Source: Anthopleura xanthogrammica (lineage: Eukaryota; Cnidaria; Anthozoa; Actiniaria; Actiniidae). From it: DNA of 64,000 nt. Where the stretch lies: contig OZ025217.1 of assembly GCA_964019055.1 (NCBI GenBank), positions 11,915,755 through 11,979,754 on the forward strand. The letters are read 5' to 3'. This document shows positions 44,898-57,398 of this stretch, piece after piece (position 1 is the stretch's first letter; the number at the start of each line of letters is the position of its first letter). Position numbers and translations under genes: made by a program. Below the pieces are notes generated by a model. That model was not told where the DNA came from and did not search any database. It saw only the letters and a program-made list of their open reading frames with translations.

Positions 44898-47800
44898 ATG
44901 ACGGACGTAGATGAACTTACAGAACCACTTCTTTCATCAGGTAAGGAGGCTGGCTGCTTTCTGGTTAAACTATAAGTGAACTAAGTAATCACAGACTTAC
45001 GAGAGATGAAGCCAAGCGTTCATATTTCTTCATCATTATATTGCAAGACTTAATAAAAGCCCGACTTAATTCCTTACATTCATGGCATTCTAAGGTATTT
45101 TATATTATGTTTCAAATTCATGCTCAAAGAAAAATGCTTTTGCTTTTGAACTTATACCAAAACTTTGGAGAAATATTGAACAGCGATCATATTCGTAATA
45201 ATTTCTAAGGAAATAGCGCTTCGGTAATTTCCGCCTCGAACCAGCGAACTCACTGTCTTAGTTCGTCGCCTCTCGAATCAACTAAATCAAATTAGTTTTC
45301 CGCAATTTCTATTCTAGTGTAACAAAGAATAGCTATGAGTGGGAGACTTGATTAATGCACTTAATACTGCATGGAAACCAATACGAAAGAGAAAATATAT
45401 TTCCTTGTTATGTACAGTGAGTCATGGTTACTGGAGTGTTAATGATTGACAACCAAGTATTCAAATGATACCTAACAAGGACTAGAATTAAAATTCATGA
45501 CTAAAAGACAAACATAGAGAAGTTTTTGAAACATCATGATTTTATCCTCCCCAGTCCACCTCTCCTCACGAGGGCCTGCTATGCAGGCTAATTTCAAGAT
45601 AAATTATTCATTGATTAATCAATTAATTAATTATTAATAGGTTGTTGGATTCAGAAGATTTTACTTATTTGAATTTTGTCGAAAGATTTTTCTTTTCTGT
45701 GTGCATCTAAGGTTGTCGTCGGTCAATGGATTACAGTATATGATAATCTGAAATAAGTATGGCGAGCTTGAGGTCATCAAAAACGTATTTATTTTTGTAT
45801 AGACCCAGTGAGAATTCATCAGCCTGGAATAACAGTCGCCGCATACATACCCCATATGATGTACGATAATTCTATGATGGGGTCACCACCATTCTCGACC
45901 TCTCCAATCTTCGGTACCTCACCAGACAGTTTCGGTGAAATCCATCGCGAAGCTGAACTACAGTTCCTCAACTTGGACGAGCACACGGTATTCGAGAAAG
46001 TACAGTCACGAAAAGGAGGGCATGCTAAGATGCGAGTCTGTAAAGGTGTGGTCGAGATGGTCTGTTCATCGCCCTATCAGCTTCTCTGTATCAAGGCGTT
46101 TGTGTTCCGAGAGAAAGAAGCTGCTAAGCTTCATGGAGATGAGAATGGGAAGGTTGAGCTTCCAGTTGTTATGGGGAAAATGGATGTACAACAAGGTCAG
46201 AGATTCTACAAGGTAAACTATGACCTTAAACATTTGTGCATAATATAGTTTACTATCATTTCTATTCATGTCAGATTCATGTGAAAATTTTACCAGCTGA
46301 TTGACAGGTTTTCTAAAGAAATATAGACATATATATGGACAATAGAGCCTGGAGGGCAGTCCTTGCCCTTCAGTGAAAGCTGATAATGAGATTCACTCAG
46401 CTGGTTCATACCAAGCAATTACAAATAACAGTTGTGCATGGTCGAAAATGATTATTTGGAATGGAATTTTGGCAAATCCCGAGCAAGAAAATGTTTAATG
46501 TTGACTATTATGCAGACCCCCCATCTATACCCTCTTATAATACCTTGTATCAATAACAATGTTGGTGTCTTACCTTATTGCCAAAGATATTAAATATTTT
46601 TGCGTTTTTACATCCCAGCAATTCTTTTCTGTCGACTTGGATTCGGTTTACGATGGTCCAAAGAAACCTCTCTACGAGTTGGCTAAAGTGGAGATGGACG
46701 CAAGAAACAAGTTCCAGGTGTCGATACAAGTCCAGTACATGGATGGGTTGGGTTACCAGGAGTTTACTAGTGTTCCTTTCCTAATGAAGACAAGACCAAG
46801 AAAAAGAACGAGACTGGGTGAGTCAGTAGCATCAGTAGTTCTTAACGGTTATACATTTATGGTACAAGATAACTGATGCCATTAAATATGAGGCGCTGAT
46901 ATGCTTTTGCATACTGACGATACTGTTGCTGATGATGAAAGATGATGATGCTGCTGAAGATGATGCTCCTGTTGCTGATGATGATGATGGTAGTGAAGCT
47001 GATGTTGATCAGTGGGGATGCTTATTATGGTGCTGCTTTTGTTGATGAAAGATGATGATGCTGATGAAGATGGTGGTGATGATGATTATGATGATGCTCA
47101 TGATGAGGATGATGAACTAGTTGCTGATAATGTTGGTGATGATGATGATAATGATAATGTTGCTGGTATTGATTATGATGACAACGATCAAGATTACGAC
47201 TGATGATGATATTGATGATTAAATAGCTTTAAAAGGGTATATTAAATACAAATTTAACGAAAACGTTTTTTCGTATCTCTAGAGTCTGACAGCGACGCGC
47301 AATCGCCTGATACCTCAAGACCTCGTAAGGACAGCGGAGGTATATTTATTTTTTCAACAAATGCTTTTATTCGTGAAAAAATATGCTTTCTTATAAATAT
47401 TACATTTTGATGTTATCAAATAACTTAATTTTATGAGTAGTAGGTATCTAGTTCTTTAACAGGAGTTTTTTTCTGAATAATGATAAAATAGAATCCTTGG
47501 ATGGGTGCAGTAGCAGCTCATCCCCTGGCCCAGATTTTGCAGGTATGTATGATCCAACGTTTCACTTCTTTTTAAGGGAATCAAATGTGGCATGAACTCA
47601 CACCTCTGGGATCCGGCTCAGGTTCGACTCCTGGCCGGACTCGGTATCACATATTTGAGTAGAGTTTGTTAGGTCTCTCCCTTGATTCGAGGATTTTTCT
47701 CTGGGTTCTCCGGGTCCTCCGCAAAACCTAACTTCTAATTCCATCTGTGAATTAGCCGAGTTCCCTGACTTTGACCAGCTCAGAGGATCTTTCAGGGTTT

Positions 47801-50800
47801 CAGTCTTCCTTTGATTTCCTGAGGAAACTAATATTATAATTTACTCCCTTAGACTACAAAAGTGCAGAATACAATCATGTAAAAGTCTTGGATCATCTTG
47901 AAGCCAAGCGAGCAACATTCGATCACGTGACATGCAGAGTAATGCAGTGTCAAAGCAATGCAGATATTGGGTACCACTTTAAGCTTAGAGACCAGGACGC
48001 AGCAGATCAGTACGATGAAGGAGACGTCGTGGGGTTCTTTAAAGACGAAGATGGGAAGGCAGTCATCGAGCTCCTTGATAGTGAGAATGCTAACGATGCT
48101 TTTATGGCTGGGGTGATTTCAAGGTCTGCATACCTTGAAGCTAAGCAGTCTCTGCTAGAAGGTAAAGCTATGGACACACGGCGCAACGTTCAATCGATGT
48201 TGCGCGAGCCATTTACCACGACGCAATTTGTTGCACACACAATGTTGCTGAAGTAGAAAACGATCCTACTTCAGCAACTTTGCCTACAATATTGCACCGT
48301 TTCCCCACCCTTAAAGGGGTCCTATTGCAATAGATTTTGAGGCATTGGGCTATGTGGTACCGGAAAACCGAATAATCATTCTCGATGGGACGAAGCGTGC
48401 TCTGAAAAACCACCATTTTATCATTAGCTGCTCGTATTAGGATGACTGCTAGTTCTAAAATTTGTTTCGTCTTTCAAAGCCTTTTATAGACCCCTTGCGT
48501 CAAAGCAGCTCAATTTGGAGCGGAGCAAAATAGAATTTTCTGAGAAGTGCTGCAAGGGGTCTATAGGACAGGAGCATCTTCAATCCAAGCTTCTGTAGGA
48601 CAACCGCTGATCACTAGCAGTCCGAGCGGTTTCATTTGATTTTTACATGTCGGTGAATCATGTTTAATCTTTATTCCAGAGGAAACAGACATCATTTGTG
48701 TCATTGGTGTCGTCAAAGTCAAATGTACTGGACCAGTACGAGCTGGGGAAAGAATCTACTCATCCTTAGACAAGAATAGACCAGGTACAGCCATAGCAGA
48801 GTCACACCTCCCCTCTGGGGTTGTCCTGTCTAGTCGTGGAACTCTTCTTGGGATGGCACTTGAGGAGCGTAAAACCAAGATGCTCGGAGATGAAAATGTC
48901 GTGAAGGTAAAATATACGACCTTATATCAGGTTTCCTCAGTAAAACCTAACACGCTAACCTTCCTGGTTTTCTTCAGGCAAGAGGTTGTTTCAGAGCATT
49001 GAAAAAGTTTGAAGGTTGTAATAGTTCCATAAGCATTATTGTCGCGCGATGTGACCCTTTCAAATAGATCCCATTTATGCCATAACCATGCCGTGTACAT
49101 GCCATAAATTTTGACCATACTGAATGTAATCGTTTCTGATTTTTCTGCCTAATAAGTCAGCTTGGCAATTGATTGAGTGACATTTCGTTGCTTGATTTCA
49201 CGTCGCCCATATTGCATTTCGGGCTTGGTATGCAACATGCAACATGCAGCATGCAATTCAACAAAACCTTCACCAATCTTTTTTGAAATAGCTGTATATG
49301 CAATTGTATGTTCTAGGTGGTACCGGGAGCAGGAGGGTTCTTCTTTCTCACCCTCTCTGTCGCTCTCCCTATTTCACAAACCTCTACCACTATTTCACAA
49401 ACCTCTACCACTATTCTAACCATTGTTAATTATAACCTTTCTTTGTTTTTAGTGCTTTGTTTGTATTGTGATGGGAGTTACAGACAAGAAGCTCACCATG
49501 GAAATAGAGGACCTGTACGATCGTTTCGAGTACCAGCTGTCAAACAGATTGAAGAAAGAAAGAAAACGAGCAAAAAGAAGTAAGGATTTATTGACTGCTA
49601 TTTCAGCTTAAAAATCATCTCACTACATTTGGCTATCCAATTAGTCCTACTTTCACTAGCACACTAACTGCATTCGATATTCTATGATGCATCCATCTTC
49701 CATCTTACACGAGGGAACCCAGAGAACGTGGGGGAAAATCTTTCATGGCAAGGAAGAGAACAACACGTCCAACTTGTCTGGCCTATAGCACCAGGGTTAC
49801 CCTAGCATTACATAAACGTCGAAATCTAATGAAGTTTTTTCTGCTTTAGTTTTGATTGCCGTATTGTTTGTGCTGGGCTTGTCCCTCGCTTGCTTGGCTT
49901 TCTTGTGTTTTGAACTTTATTGGCCTGGATCTGCTTTGAGAGTGTACTTCTGTGAGAAAGGCAGCATGAAACATCATACCTCAACGTTTAAATACACACC
50001 AGATGGCATCAGAGTAAGTCATGAAGCGGTTTTTCACTTTTAATTTACGTTGTGGACGATCACGTGACGGCATCCATCTTGGATGACAGGAAGGGAAGGC
50101 AATTGCCATCCAACATGGCTGTGTCATGGGGATCGTACAAAACTGTTACTAGATCCATCCATCATCTAAGCCTTCCGAATCCAGGCGCGAAATGTATTGT
50201 TTGTTAAAATGAAAATATCCTTCTCATCCCATCTTTTGTTAAAATATAAAATAATCTCGACCATCAGCGACAAAATGTCTTATTATACATATAAGGTTAT
50301 AAGATATTTGGCAACTCGTATTGGTATGAGCAAAATCGGCTGTTGGTTGGCTAGTTTCCTAAGGATGAGAGAAAGGACTGATGCGAGAAGCCATAGCCGC
50401 CATGTTGGTTGACTTTAATAGTCTTGGTTTCTTTAGTCATGTCAACCAACATGGCTGCCATTTCTTGTTCCTTTCGTTCTTATTGGAAGCGTTACATGCC
50501 AGCCATTCTTCATTGAACTCGGTGATATTACTCAGAGCGTTGTTTTCTTTTTCAGGCTTACAATGTTCGAGGTATTGAGTTTCGTTCATGGGAAGCACTT
50601 CAAAAGAAAATCGCTCCAATTGTTGACCATGTCCCTCCTCTGAACATGACTAGACGTAAGTATTTTGTAAACACTCTACTTCAACCTAACTTTAAAGAAA
50701 AGAATATAAACATCTCCTTCGTTTTAACCAATCCATGATCGCATTGGAATTCAGAAGGATTGGTCAGTTCTGACACGAGGATATGGAAAACCGTATGACC

Positions 50801-51169
50801 AAAAAATACGTCCTCAAGAGCTCAAAAAGACATAGAATCGAAACATGAAGTGTAGGATGACAGAGTTATCATGAATGTTGTTATTTTTGTCATGTAGTTA
50901 ACGTAACAAGAGGTCACTACTACTTGAACCTGGACCGTTGTTCATACGGGGGAACAAGACTTTACTCTGCACTAAATTTGGACCCAAAAAAAGAAGTTGG
51001 TGGTCCACTTGTCTTCGCCATCAATCAAAACTGTACAACTGTCTATTACTTCACAGATGTACCCTTTAATCACTGGAAGCCGTATAAAAGCGTTAGTACG
51101 TTTCCAGAAGCATTCCGCTGCCACCCAGAGAGTGAATTCAAAAATTCAAATAAAACATCGCTAAAATAA
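44898..51169 (+). CDS. Unnamed type II membrane protein, tandem copy 2
   Basis: Paralogue of the gene at 37265, 652 residues. Exons: 44898-44940, 45803-46212, 46619-46817, 47283-47339, 47492-47542, 47853-48161, 48680-48906, 49453-49579, 49850-50013, 50556-50655, 50898-51169. Exons 1, 6, 7, 8 and 10 have the same length as in copy 1 (43, 309, 227, 127, 100 bp), while 4 and 5 (low-complexity Ser/Asp linkers) differ. Motifs: ELQFLNLDEHTVFEKVQSRK, VSIQVQYMDGLGYQEF, basic TRPRKRTR, GDVVGFF (310), [39 protein letters not shown], basic KKERKRAKR, membrane segment about 476-497, ectodomain with LDRCSYGG and DPKKEVGGP. Ectodomain glycosylation sites NMT, NVT, NCT and NKT. Both copies start M-x3-D-L(or ELT)-EPLL, a possible sorting signal. 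Family unnamed; function not inferable. Confidence 0.85.
46890..47215. repeat. GAT-rich trinucleotide repeat
   Basis: Imperfect gatgatgat/gctgatgatg repeat in intron 3 of membrane-protein gene 2; the Asp-rich frame at 47012-47203 is an artefact. Confidence 0.88.
47588..47822 (+). repeat. tRNA-like SINE-type repeat, copy 2
   Basis: Contains a consensus B-box, GGTTCGACTCC (47621-47631), followed by the tail gagtagagtttgttaggtct, gattcgaggatttttctctg and attagccgagttccctgact shared with 505-745. In intron 5 of membrane-protein gene 2. Confidence 0.55.
48487..48563. mobile_element. Palindromic MITE (TAGACCC family), copy 4, minimal
   Basis: tagaccccttg ... caaggggtcta ends with caaagcagctcaatttggag inside, 77 bp; intron 6 of membrane-protein gene 2. 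Confidence 0.75.
50394..50461. mobile_element. Palindrome with CATGTTGGTTGAC arms
   Basis: agccgccatgttggttgac near 50394 pairs with gtcaaccaacatggctgcc near 50440. Related to the palindrome at 33667 and to catccaacatggctg near 50106; intron 9 of membrane-protein gene 2. Confidence 0.6.
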
Positions 51170-53666
51170 ATATTTGGTTCGTAGAGGTGCGTACTGTAAG
51201 CATTTGCAGAATTTTTGGCAAGAAACTCTTCTATACATCAAATATATATCAGAAATCGTGGGTTGCTTCCACAAATATGTAATAGTTTTTTAGAATTATA
51301 TTCTTAAGTATCATCAAGGCAATTCGGAAAAAGGTCGCGTAGCCCGTATTACTTTACTTTACTTTTCTTTTCTTTTCTTTTCTTTTCTTCTTCATTTATA
51401 CTTTTTTTCTATCCTTATTCAGTTTTTCTCTTAGAAGTCAAATTTCTGCAAATGGCAACTGTACTGTACTAGCTTGCGTCGCGCATTCAGATAATAGGAC
51501 ATATTATTTGTATATAGTTTGTGTGATCATAATCCAATGCAAATAATAATATTTTTTTACCAGCCCGTGGTTGAGTCTGGTGCGGGGCACCTTTCTTAAT
51601 AATAAGTTCACTAAACATTCTATTAGTACTGTATGAGTGAGTTTGGACGGGGAGGAGGACGCTCTATGAGCCTCTGACATCCTATAGGATGTGTCTTTCT
51701 AGGTGTTGTCCGAAAAGGGACTAAATTCAAAAAAAGCTTTTTTAAAATATTATAGATAACAAAAAATATATGTGTTAAGGAGTATAAACACTGCTATAAA
51801 TTCAAAAACTATTTTATCAAGTAAAATAGAACATATTTTTGATAGTGTGCTTTAAGAATGGCTAGGTATTTTAAAAGTCATTCTCTGTATTATTTCATAT
51901 GTATTATTTTATTTTATAAGTTAATACTCTTCAGTTTGGGCATAATATTTTTACGTGTCATTCCCTTAAGAATGGGATTCTTTGTTTGATTTAGATCCAT
52001 ATTCATGTGTACTAATAATGGTTAACAGACAAATGATACGAGGAAATGATACAATGGGAAAAAACATCACGCCCAGGCTGAAGAGATCTAATACTATTAG
52101 TAATATATATCCCTATTACTATAAATATTTCAGACAGAATCTTTACTCAACTTTTAAAAGCTGTGCTGTGACTACGTATTGTGAATAACAGAGTAAATCA
52201 TACCATTTTCAAAGCAGTTTTATTAATTAAATGTGATGTCACGCGAAATCATGCTCCAAATGAAACTGTTATCAAACATATCCAGTTGGATCTACACTGA
52301 TCCATCGTATACTATACGGGCAATTTTGTTGTTCGTGGCGTTTGCAACACTATTATCAAACAGTATAACACTAGTTTTTATCTATAGCTGCTTCAAACGT
52401 GTAATACGAATCTCCGACACAGATCATTTGATTGACAGATGTCAATACTTCGAGGGGGTATTAGTTGCTATGGTTGCGGAGGAAAAGAGCACAAATCTCA
52501 AATTGAAGTCCCTTAAGGCATTATGGTTATTCAGTTATCGATGGTTTTAAAACCCGGCGCCGCAAGGGGTACTAAGTCAGATCACCTCTCACCAATGCAA
52601 CCTAGAATTTATCCCTAAACTGGCTTTCATACTGAGTAGTATAGCTTGTTGATTCTCTGCTGTGCTTCAAACGTTTTTCTCTGGGTTCTGGCTTACTCAG
52701 TTCTCTCAAAAGAAAAACTCCTTAAGTTCTCGCTGGAGTTATTGGAAGAAGAGCCTCCGCTAAATAAATCATTCCTTTTTAGTTGTCTGCCCAAGCTTTA
52801 AAGCCGCGTTGTTGCAAATATAGTAAGGCAAGCCGGCCGCAGTCATCTTGCTAATGGATCAAATCAACAAAAGTATTTGAATGAACGTTGCCTTGTGCAG
52901 TGCCCTGCGTTGCTCGGGGTTACCGGCGGTCTTTTTCCCTTCTACCCCTTCACCCTCGCCTTCTAAAAAGGAGACTTTTAGGGTCTTACCATATTTACGT
53001 AGACACTGTGATCAAGGAGCCAGGAGTCTAGTGGTTACCATGGAGCAATTCACAATAGCATTGCAATCTTCTTTCGTTACCAAGGTTTCCTTAAATGGAA
53101 TGGGATATGTAAGAATTAATTACCAAATTAGTGAACACATATCCAAATTGTCTTTCACAATGTTCTAGCTATAATTGAAGCTTTAGGCAAAAGACAGGGA
53201 TGAAGAAAGACGACACATTAGGAGTAAGTCTTTGTTCAACAAATCACTTAAGGTGGCCCGCACCTATTAATTTGTTTGACGGGCATGAATTTTAATTGGG
53301 TCTTTTTGTATCAAAACCATGTCTGATTTCCGAGAAATTTTCAGCCCCCACCCCCATATTTCGCTTTTTTAACATCGCCAAGCAGCGGGGGGGAGTGGGG
53401 TGGGGGGACCAATAGACTGCTACGCAGGCTATTTCCTCAGCAATCAGCTGTCGCCTCGCCGTGCACTAAAGGTTAAAATGAAGAGTAACTTGACACGCGT
53501 AATGCAACGCTATTTGTAAGCAGGAACATCATAACTTTAAACTCTTTGAGAAAGATGCGTCTTTCTTATACTACTAATCTATTTTCCAAAATCTTTTTTT
53601 TGTAAGCTATTGTATAGTTAGTTTAATTACGTAAGCTAGCGAAATAGCAATAAATGGATATCTGGG

Positions 53667-53796
53667 GGATATACCACACCATCCACACTGGTTAACAAAG
53701 GCAAATCAAAAATAAAGAAGTGATAAAAGGGGTATATACCACACCATCCACACTGGTTAACAAAGGCAAATCAAAAATAAAGAAGTGATAAAAGGG
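53667..53796. repeat. 65-bp tandem direct repeat
   Basis: Two adjacent copies containing ataccacaccatccacactg, then gttaacaaaggcaaatc and aaataaagaagtgataaaag. Confidence 0.92.
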
Positions 53797-54325
53797 GTAA
53801 AAAATTTGCAGAAAATTTATTTTCTTTGGTACAACCCGCATATGACTATTTTGTGAGTGGGTGAAAATGCTCTTTAACCAAAATTTCATTTTGATATAAA
53901 AAAGCTTATTTGACAGTGAGCAGTTTCAATGCTGAAATAGATATAGTTATTTCATCAGACATCACTAGTCTTAGTAGCTTAAGGTAGTCTAGGTAAACAA
54001 GTTACTTAATACTATAAGTAAGTAAGTAATTCTTTATTTACTGAGGGTAGCACTAAATAGCAATATGCTAACAAACCTGTGGCCCTCTAATATATAATAC
54101 TCGATTCAAAAAAGCGTTAGTATTAACGTTATTAAAGCTGTTGCCCTACTAGAAAAATTGGATAAAAGGTTGTTCTCCAAAGACTGAAAAGAAAAAAGTT
54201 TGTGCGAAATAAGTAAAGATTAGCTTGCCGATTTGGCGAGTTTTGGAATGTTCATAATTGAGCTCTAGAATACTTGCACAGGCAACCCAGTGAACTCGTT
54301 CCAAGAGAGTCTAGTTTTATTTACA

Positions 54326-54600
54326 ATTGCAGTGGATTGAAAAAAATATAGGTTGTAATGCAATACAGTAGCCAACTCCGATATTACCCATCTATGGATC
54401 GATGATTTGCAAAAAAGTAATGGGTCGACAAACGTTGATCAATAACTTATTGGGTGTTTTGGAACAAATACAGTTGCAGTTGATTAAAAAAATATAGGTC
54501 GTAATTCAATACCGTGACCATCTCCGATTTTAGCCACATTAGCCATTACCAATCAATCGATCATTGTTTTGCAAAAAAAAAAAAAAAAAAATGGGTCCAA
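54326..54600. repeat. Diverged direct repeat pair
   Basis: 54326-54430 and 54472-54600 share ttgcagt-gattgaaaaaaata, tataggt-gtaat-caatac and gatcgat-attt-gcaaaaaa-aatgggtc in the same order; the second copy has an A run of about 20. Confidence 0.75.
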
Positions 54601-55839
54601 ACAAGTTCAAAGAATTTCCAGACCATTCATAGCATTTTTTTCAAGTGCTCTCAAATGAACAAGATATGTTGTTTGTCGCCCAAGGGAATGAACATGTGGC
54701 TTGAAAATGGGACAAACACGAACCAAGCAGAATCCACTGTATTAGCATCCATTTGTTCTAATAAACTTAACTAGATATAATAAATAAACAAGTAGTGGAC
54801 TAAGTGGCTATGCTGGTATATGCTTCTGTTAGTGATAGCAAACAACCTATCCAAATGACATTTGCCTCGCGGCACTAGCTATTTTATGTACTCAACGGCC
54901 ATTATAGAGGCACTGCACGTCTAACTGCAATAAAAGCAGAACTGCTAAACAGAACGGTGTACACCTGGATCAAAGGTAACCATTAGTTCAGTCTTGGCAT
55001 TCAACAATAACATAAATTATTCTTCTGTATTACGAGCAATAGCCCTTTTAAAAAACGTTACAACCATGAACAGGCTGAATATCCGTTGTATTATCTTCCA
55101 CCTACGGAGTCAAACAAATAAAGAGGTCCTTTCTTATCTTAAAACTTTTCTTATGCAGATTTGTTTTCACTCGTTTGTTTCTGCATTGGAGATGTAGTAC
55201 AAAGGGACGTTTATGATTTTTTAAATCATTTTTCAGGATGTTTATCAGTTGTGGTAGTTATGATAATCCTATCCATGTTGGCAGAATTTCAATCCTATTT
55301 AATTTGCTACCCTTCCAACAGAGGTCAACGATAATACGTACTCTTTGTTAGTATATCGCCGTAACTCTATACCCTATAGAAGTTGATACCCTAAATTGGC
55401 AAATGTTCTCTTCAGTTTAGGAAAGAAGAAATACGAAGCCTTTTTTGGCAGTTTTTGGAGTTTGATTTTGTTTTGGTAGTTGACAGCATTTGCCTTTTTA
55501 CCGTAGTATGGATAATATCCTTTTGTAAAAATTAAAACGTGTGAACAAGTGGATAAACAAAAAATAAAAGACTCGTGTTATTTCTTTAAGTGTTTAAGTG
55601 TTACCTGCTTAACTAAGCATATTTCTGGAAGTTAAGATAAAGATCATTATTGAGCAGTCACGACTCAGTAGTTTATATATTGTTCTCGGATTTTTTTGAT
55701 TTTTTTAATCAATTTTTTATTTTCTTTTATACATTTTAAGTAAAGCTAGAACCATTAAGCCTGTTGGTGGTGCAAAAAAGTAAATTTGGGGTCAAATCCA
55801 GGAAAAGGTTGACAGGAGTGTCTAAACAGTTGCTCTAAT

Positions 55840-56022
55840 AGACCTAATCGGCTAACGCGTTGCTGTGTACGTTTCCACCCAATTCAAAGCCTCTGGGAAT
55901 AAGAACTTTTGTTTCAAAAAATTTCCATGTGATATCGAAATACGACAGACAAAGAATCTTATTCCCAGATGATTGGAATTGGGTGGAAACGTACATAGCA
56001 ACGCGTTAGCCGATTAAATCTA
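55840..56022. mobile_element. Palindromic MITE with TAGACCTAATCGGCTAACG ends
   Basis: A 183-bp element. Left arm: tagacctaatcggctaacgc then gttgctgtgtacgtttccac and ccaattc; right arm is its inverted partner (gaattgggtggaaacgtaca, tagcaacgcgttagccgatt, aaatcta). Arms of about 65 bp, loop about 60 bp. Confidence 0.85.
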
Positions 56023-57266
56023 TAATCGTCACTCCATCGTGAAGTGGAAAAAAAAAGGATCTGAAAAATATCGGTCTTAGACACTGGTTCGTTAGTACAT
56101 TCTTAGTTACTATGGTAAACTCAGAGAAAAACAAGCTATTTTTAAAAGGGCATCTAACAGAGCAATATCAATCAGATGTCAAGATGCTGTGCTAATCGTT
56201 AAGTACAAAGAGGTATTGCGTGGTTCTTGTCAGCACACATTGTTGTCCTCGTGTTTTGCTTCATGAATGTTGATTGATATTCTGGGAGAGACTTGACATG
56301 ATATATAATAAAGTCTTTCAAGTAAATGTCGAACATTTTTTTGGTTAAGGCGATCAGCCAACTAATAGAAACATGCTTAGACATGAATTGATAGCCCGCG
56401 TTTATCTGAGTCAGCAATCTATCGTTGGACTTACACTAACTAACCTCTAATTTGATTTTTAATCATTTATGTTAATAACAGAAACCTGTTAAAAAGTTCC
56501 ACAGTAAGCAGAAAAACGTGTGAATTTATAATGCCAATCATAATAAAATAAAGAGTTAAATATGGCTTCCAAACAATAATAATTATATCTTATTAATCAA
56601 AAATAGACGTCTTTACCTGCTTCAAGCGACACTTGAAGCCCTAAAGATATGATTTTTAACAATGCCTTTTTGCCTCTTGCGTGCAAAATCTTCTGTTGCT
56701 TAAGAGCTCTTTAATCGTCCCCCTCTAGATTTATTGGTTAACTGAAAAGGAATGAAACTTGGGGGAATCTCATGATCCGTAAAAGGACTAAAAATTGTTT
56801 ATTTTAAACTTTAGGAACCAAAGTCTTGTGCGCCGGGCACTCTTATTTTCTCGTGTTAACAAAAACTTGGTCTTTTCTTCTTTTAAATACTTTGAAAACA
56901 AACTCATATTGTTTTTAGAATTTGTATTGAACAAATACAACAATTTAAACTCAAAAGTGAGGGTCGTGAAGGTCATCAATATACACGGCAGGTTTTCCCG
57001 AATCCTTCATTTTTAATTGATATTGACGTATAGATAATACTATACTATCTATGATAGATATATGTATAGATATATCATATTTATTATATGAAATAGAGTG
57101 TGATATTGAGTGATATCAAAATGATAAAATTGATATCCCCACTCCCACCAGTGGCCAGTGGGGATACGATTTATATCAACACTGGTGGTGTCAAATTTCG
57201 ACTTTTTGCTCAGCAAGTCTCAAATTCTCCATTATTTTTCATTGAAGATTTCATATAATAAACAGA

Positions 57267-57398
57267 ACATTACATGGCCGCTTGGAGATACGAATTTTAT
57301 CTTCTCGTGCTGATATTACCTCTCACTCGAGCTCGTGAGAGATAACTGATATCAACACTCGAACATAAAATTCGTATCTCCGCGCGACCATGTAATAT
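57267..57398. mobile_element. Palindromic MITE (ATATTACATGG family), copy 2
   Basis: acattacatggccg on the left and cgcgaccatgtaatat on the right, with gagatacgaattttatcttc / taaaattcgtatctcc inside; second member of the family at 23867-24004. Confidence 0.8.

Noticed and set aside
52233..52550. 105-codon frame with one hydrophobic stretch
   Set aside because: No homologous motif, no signal of splicing, isolated in a repeat-rich region; kept only as a note.
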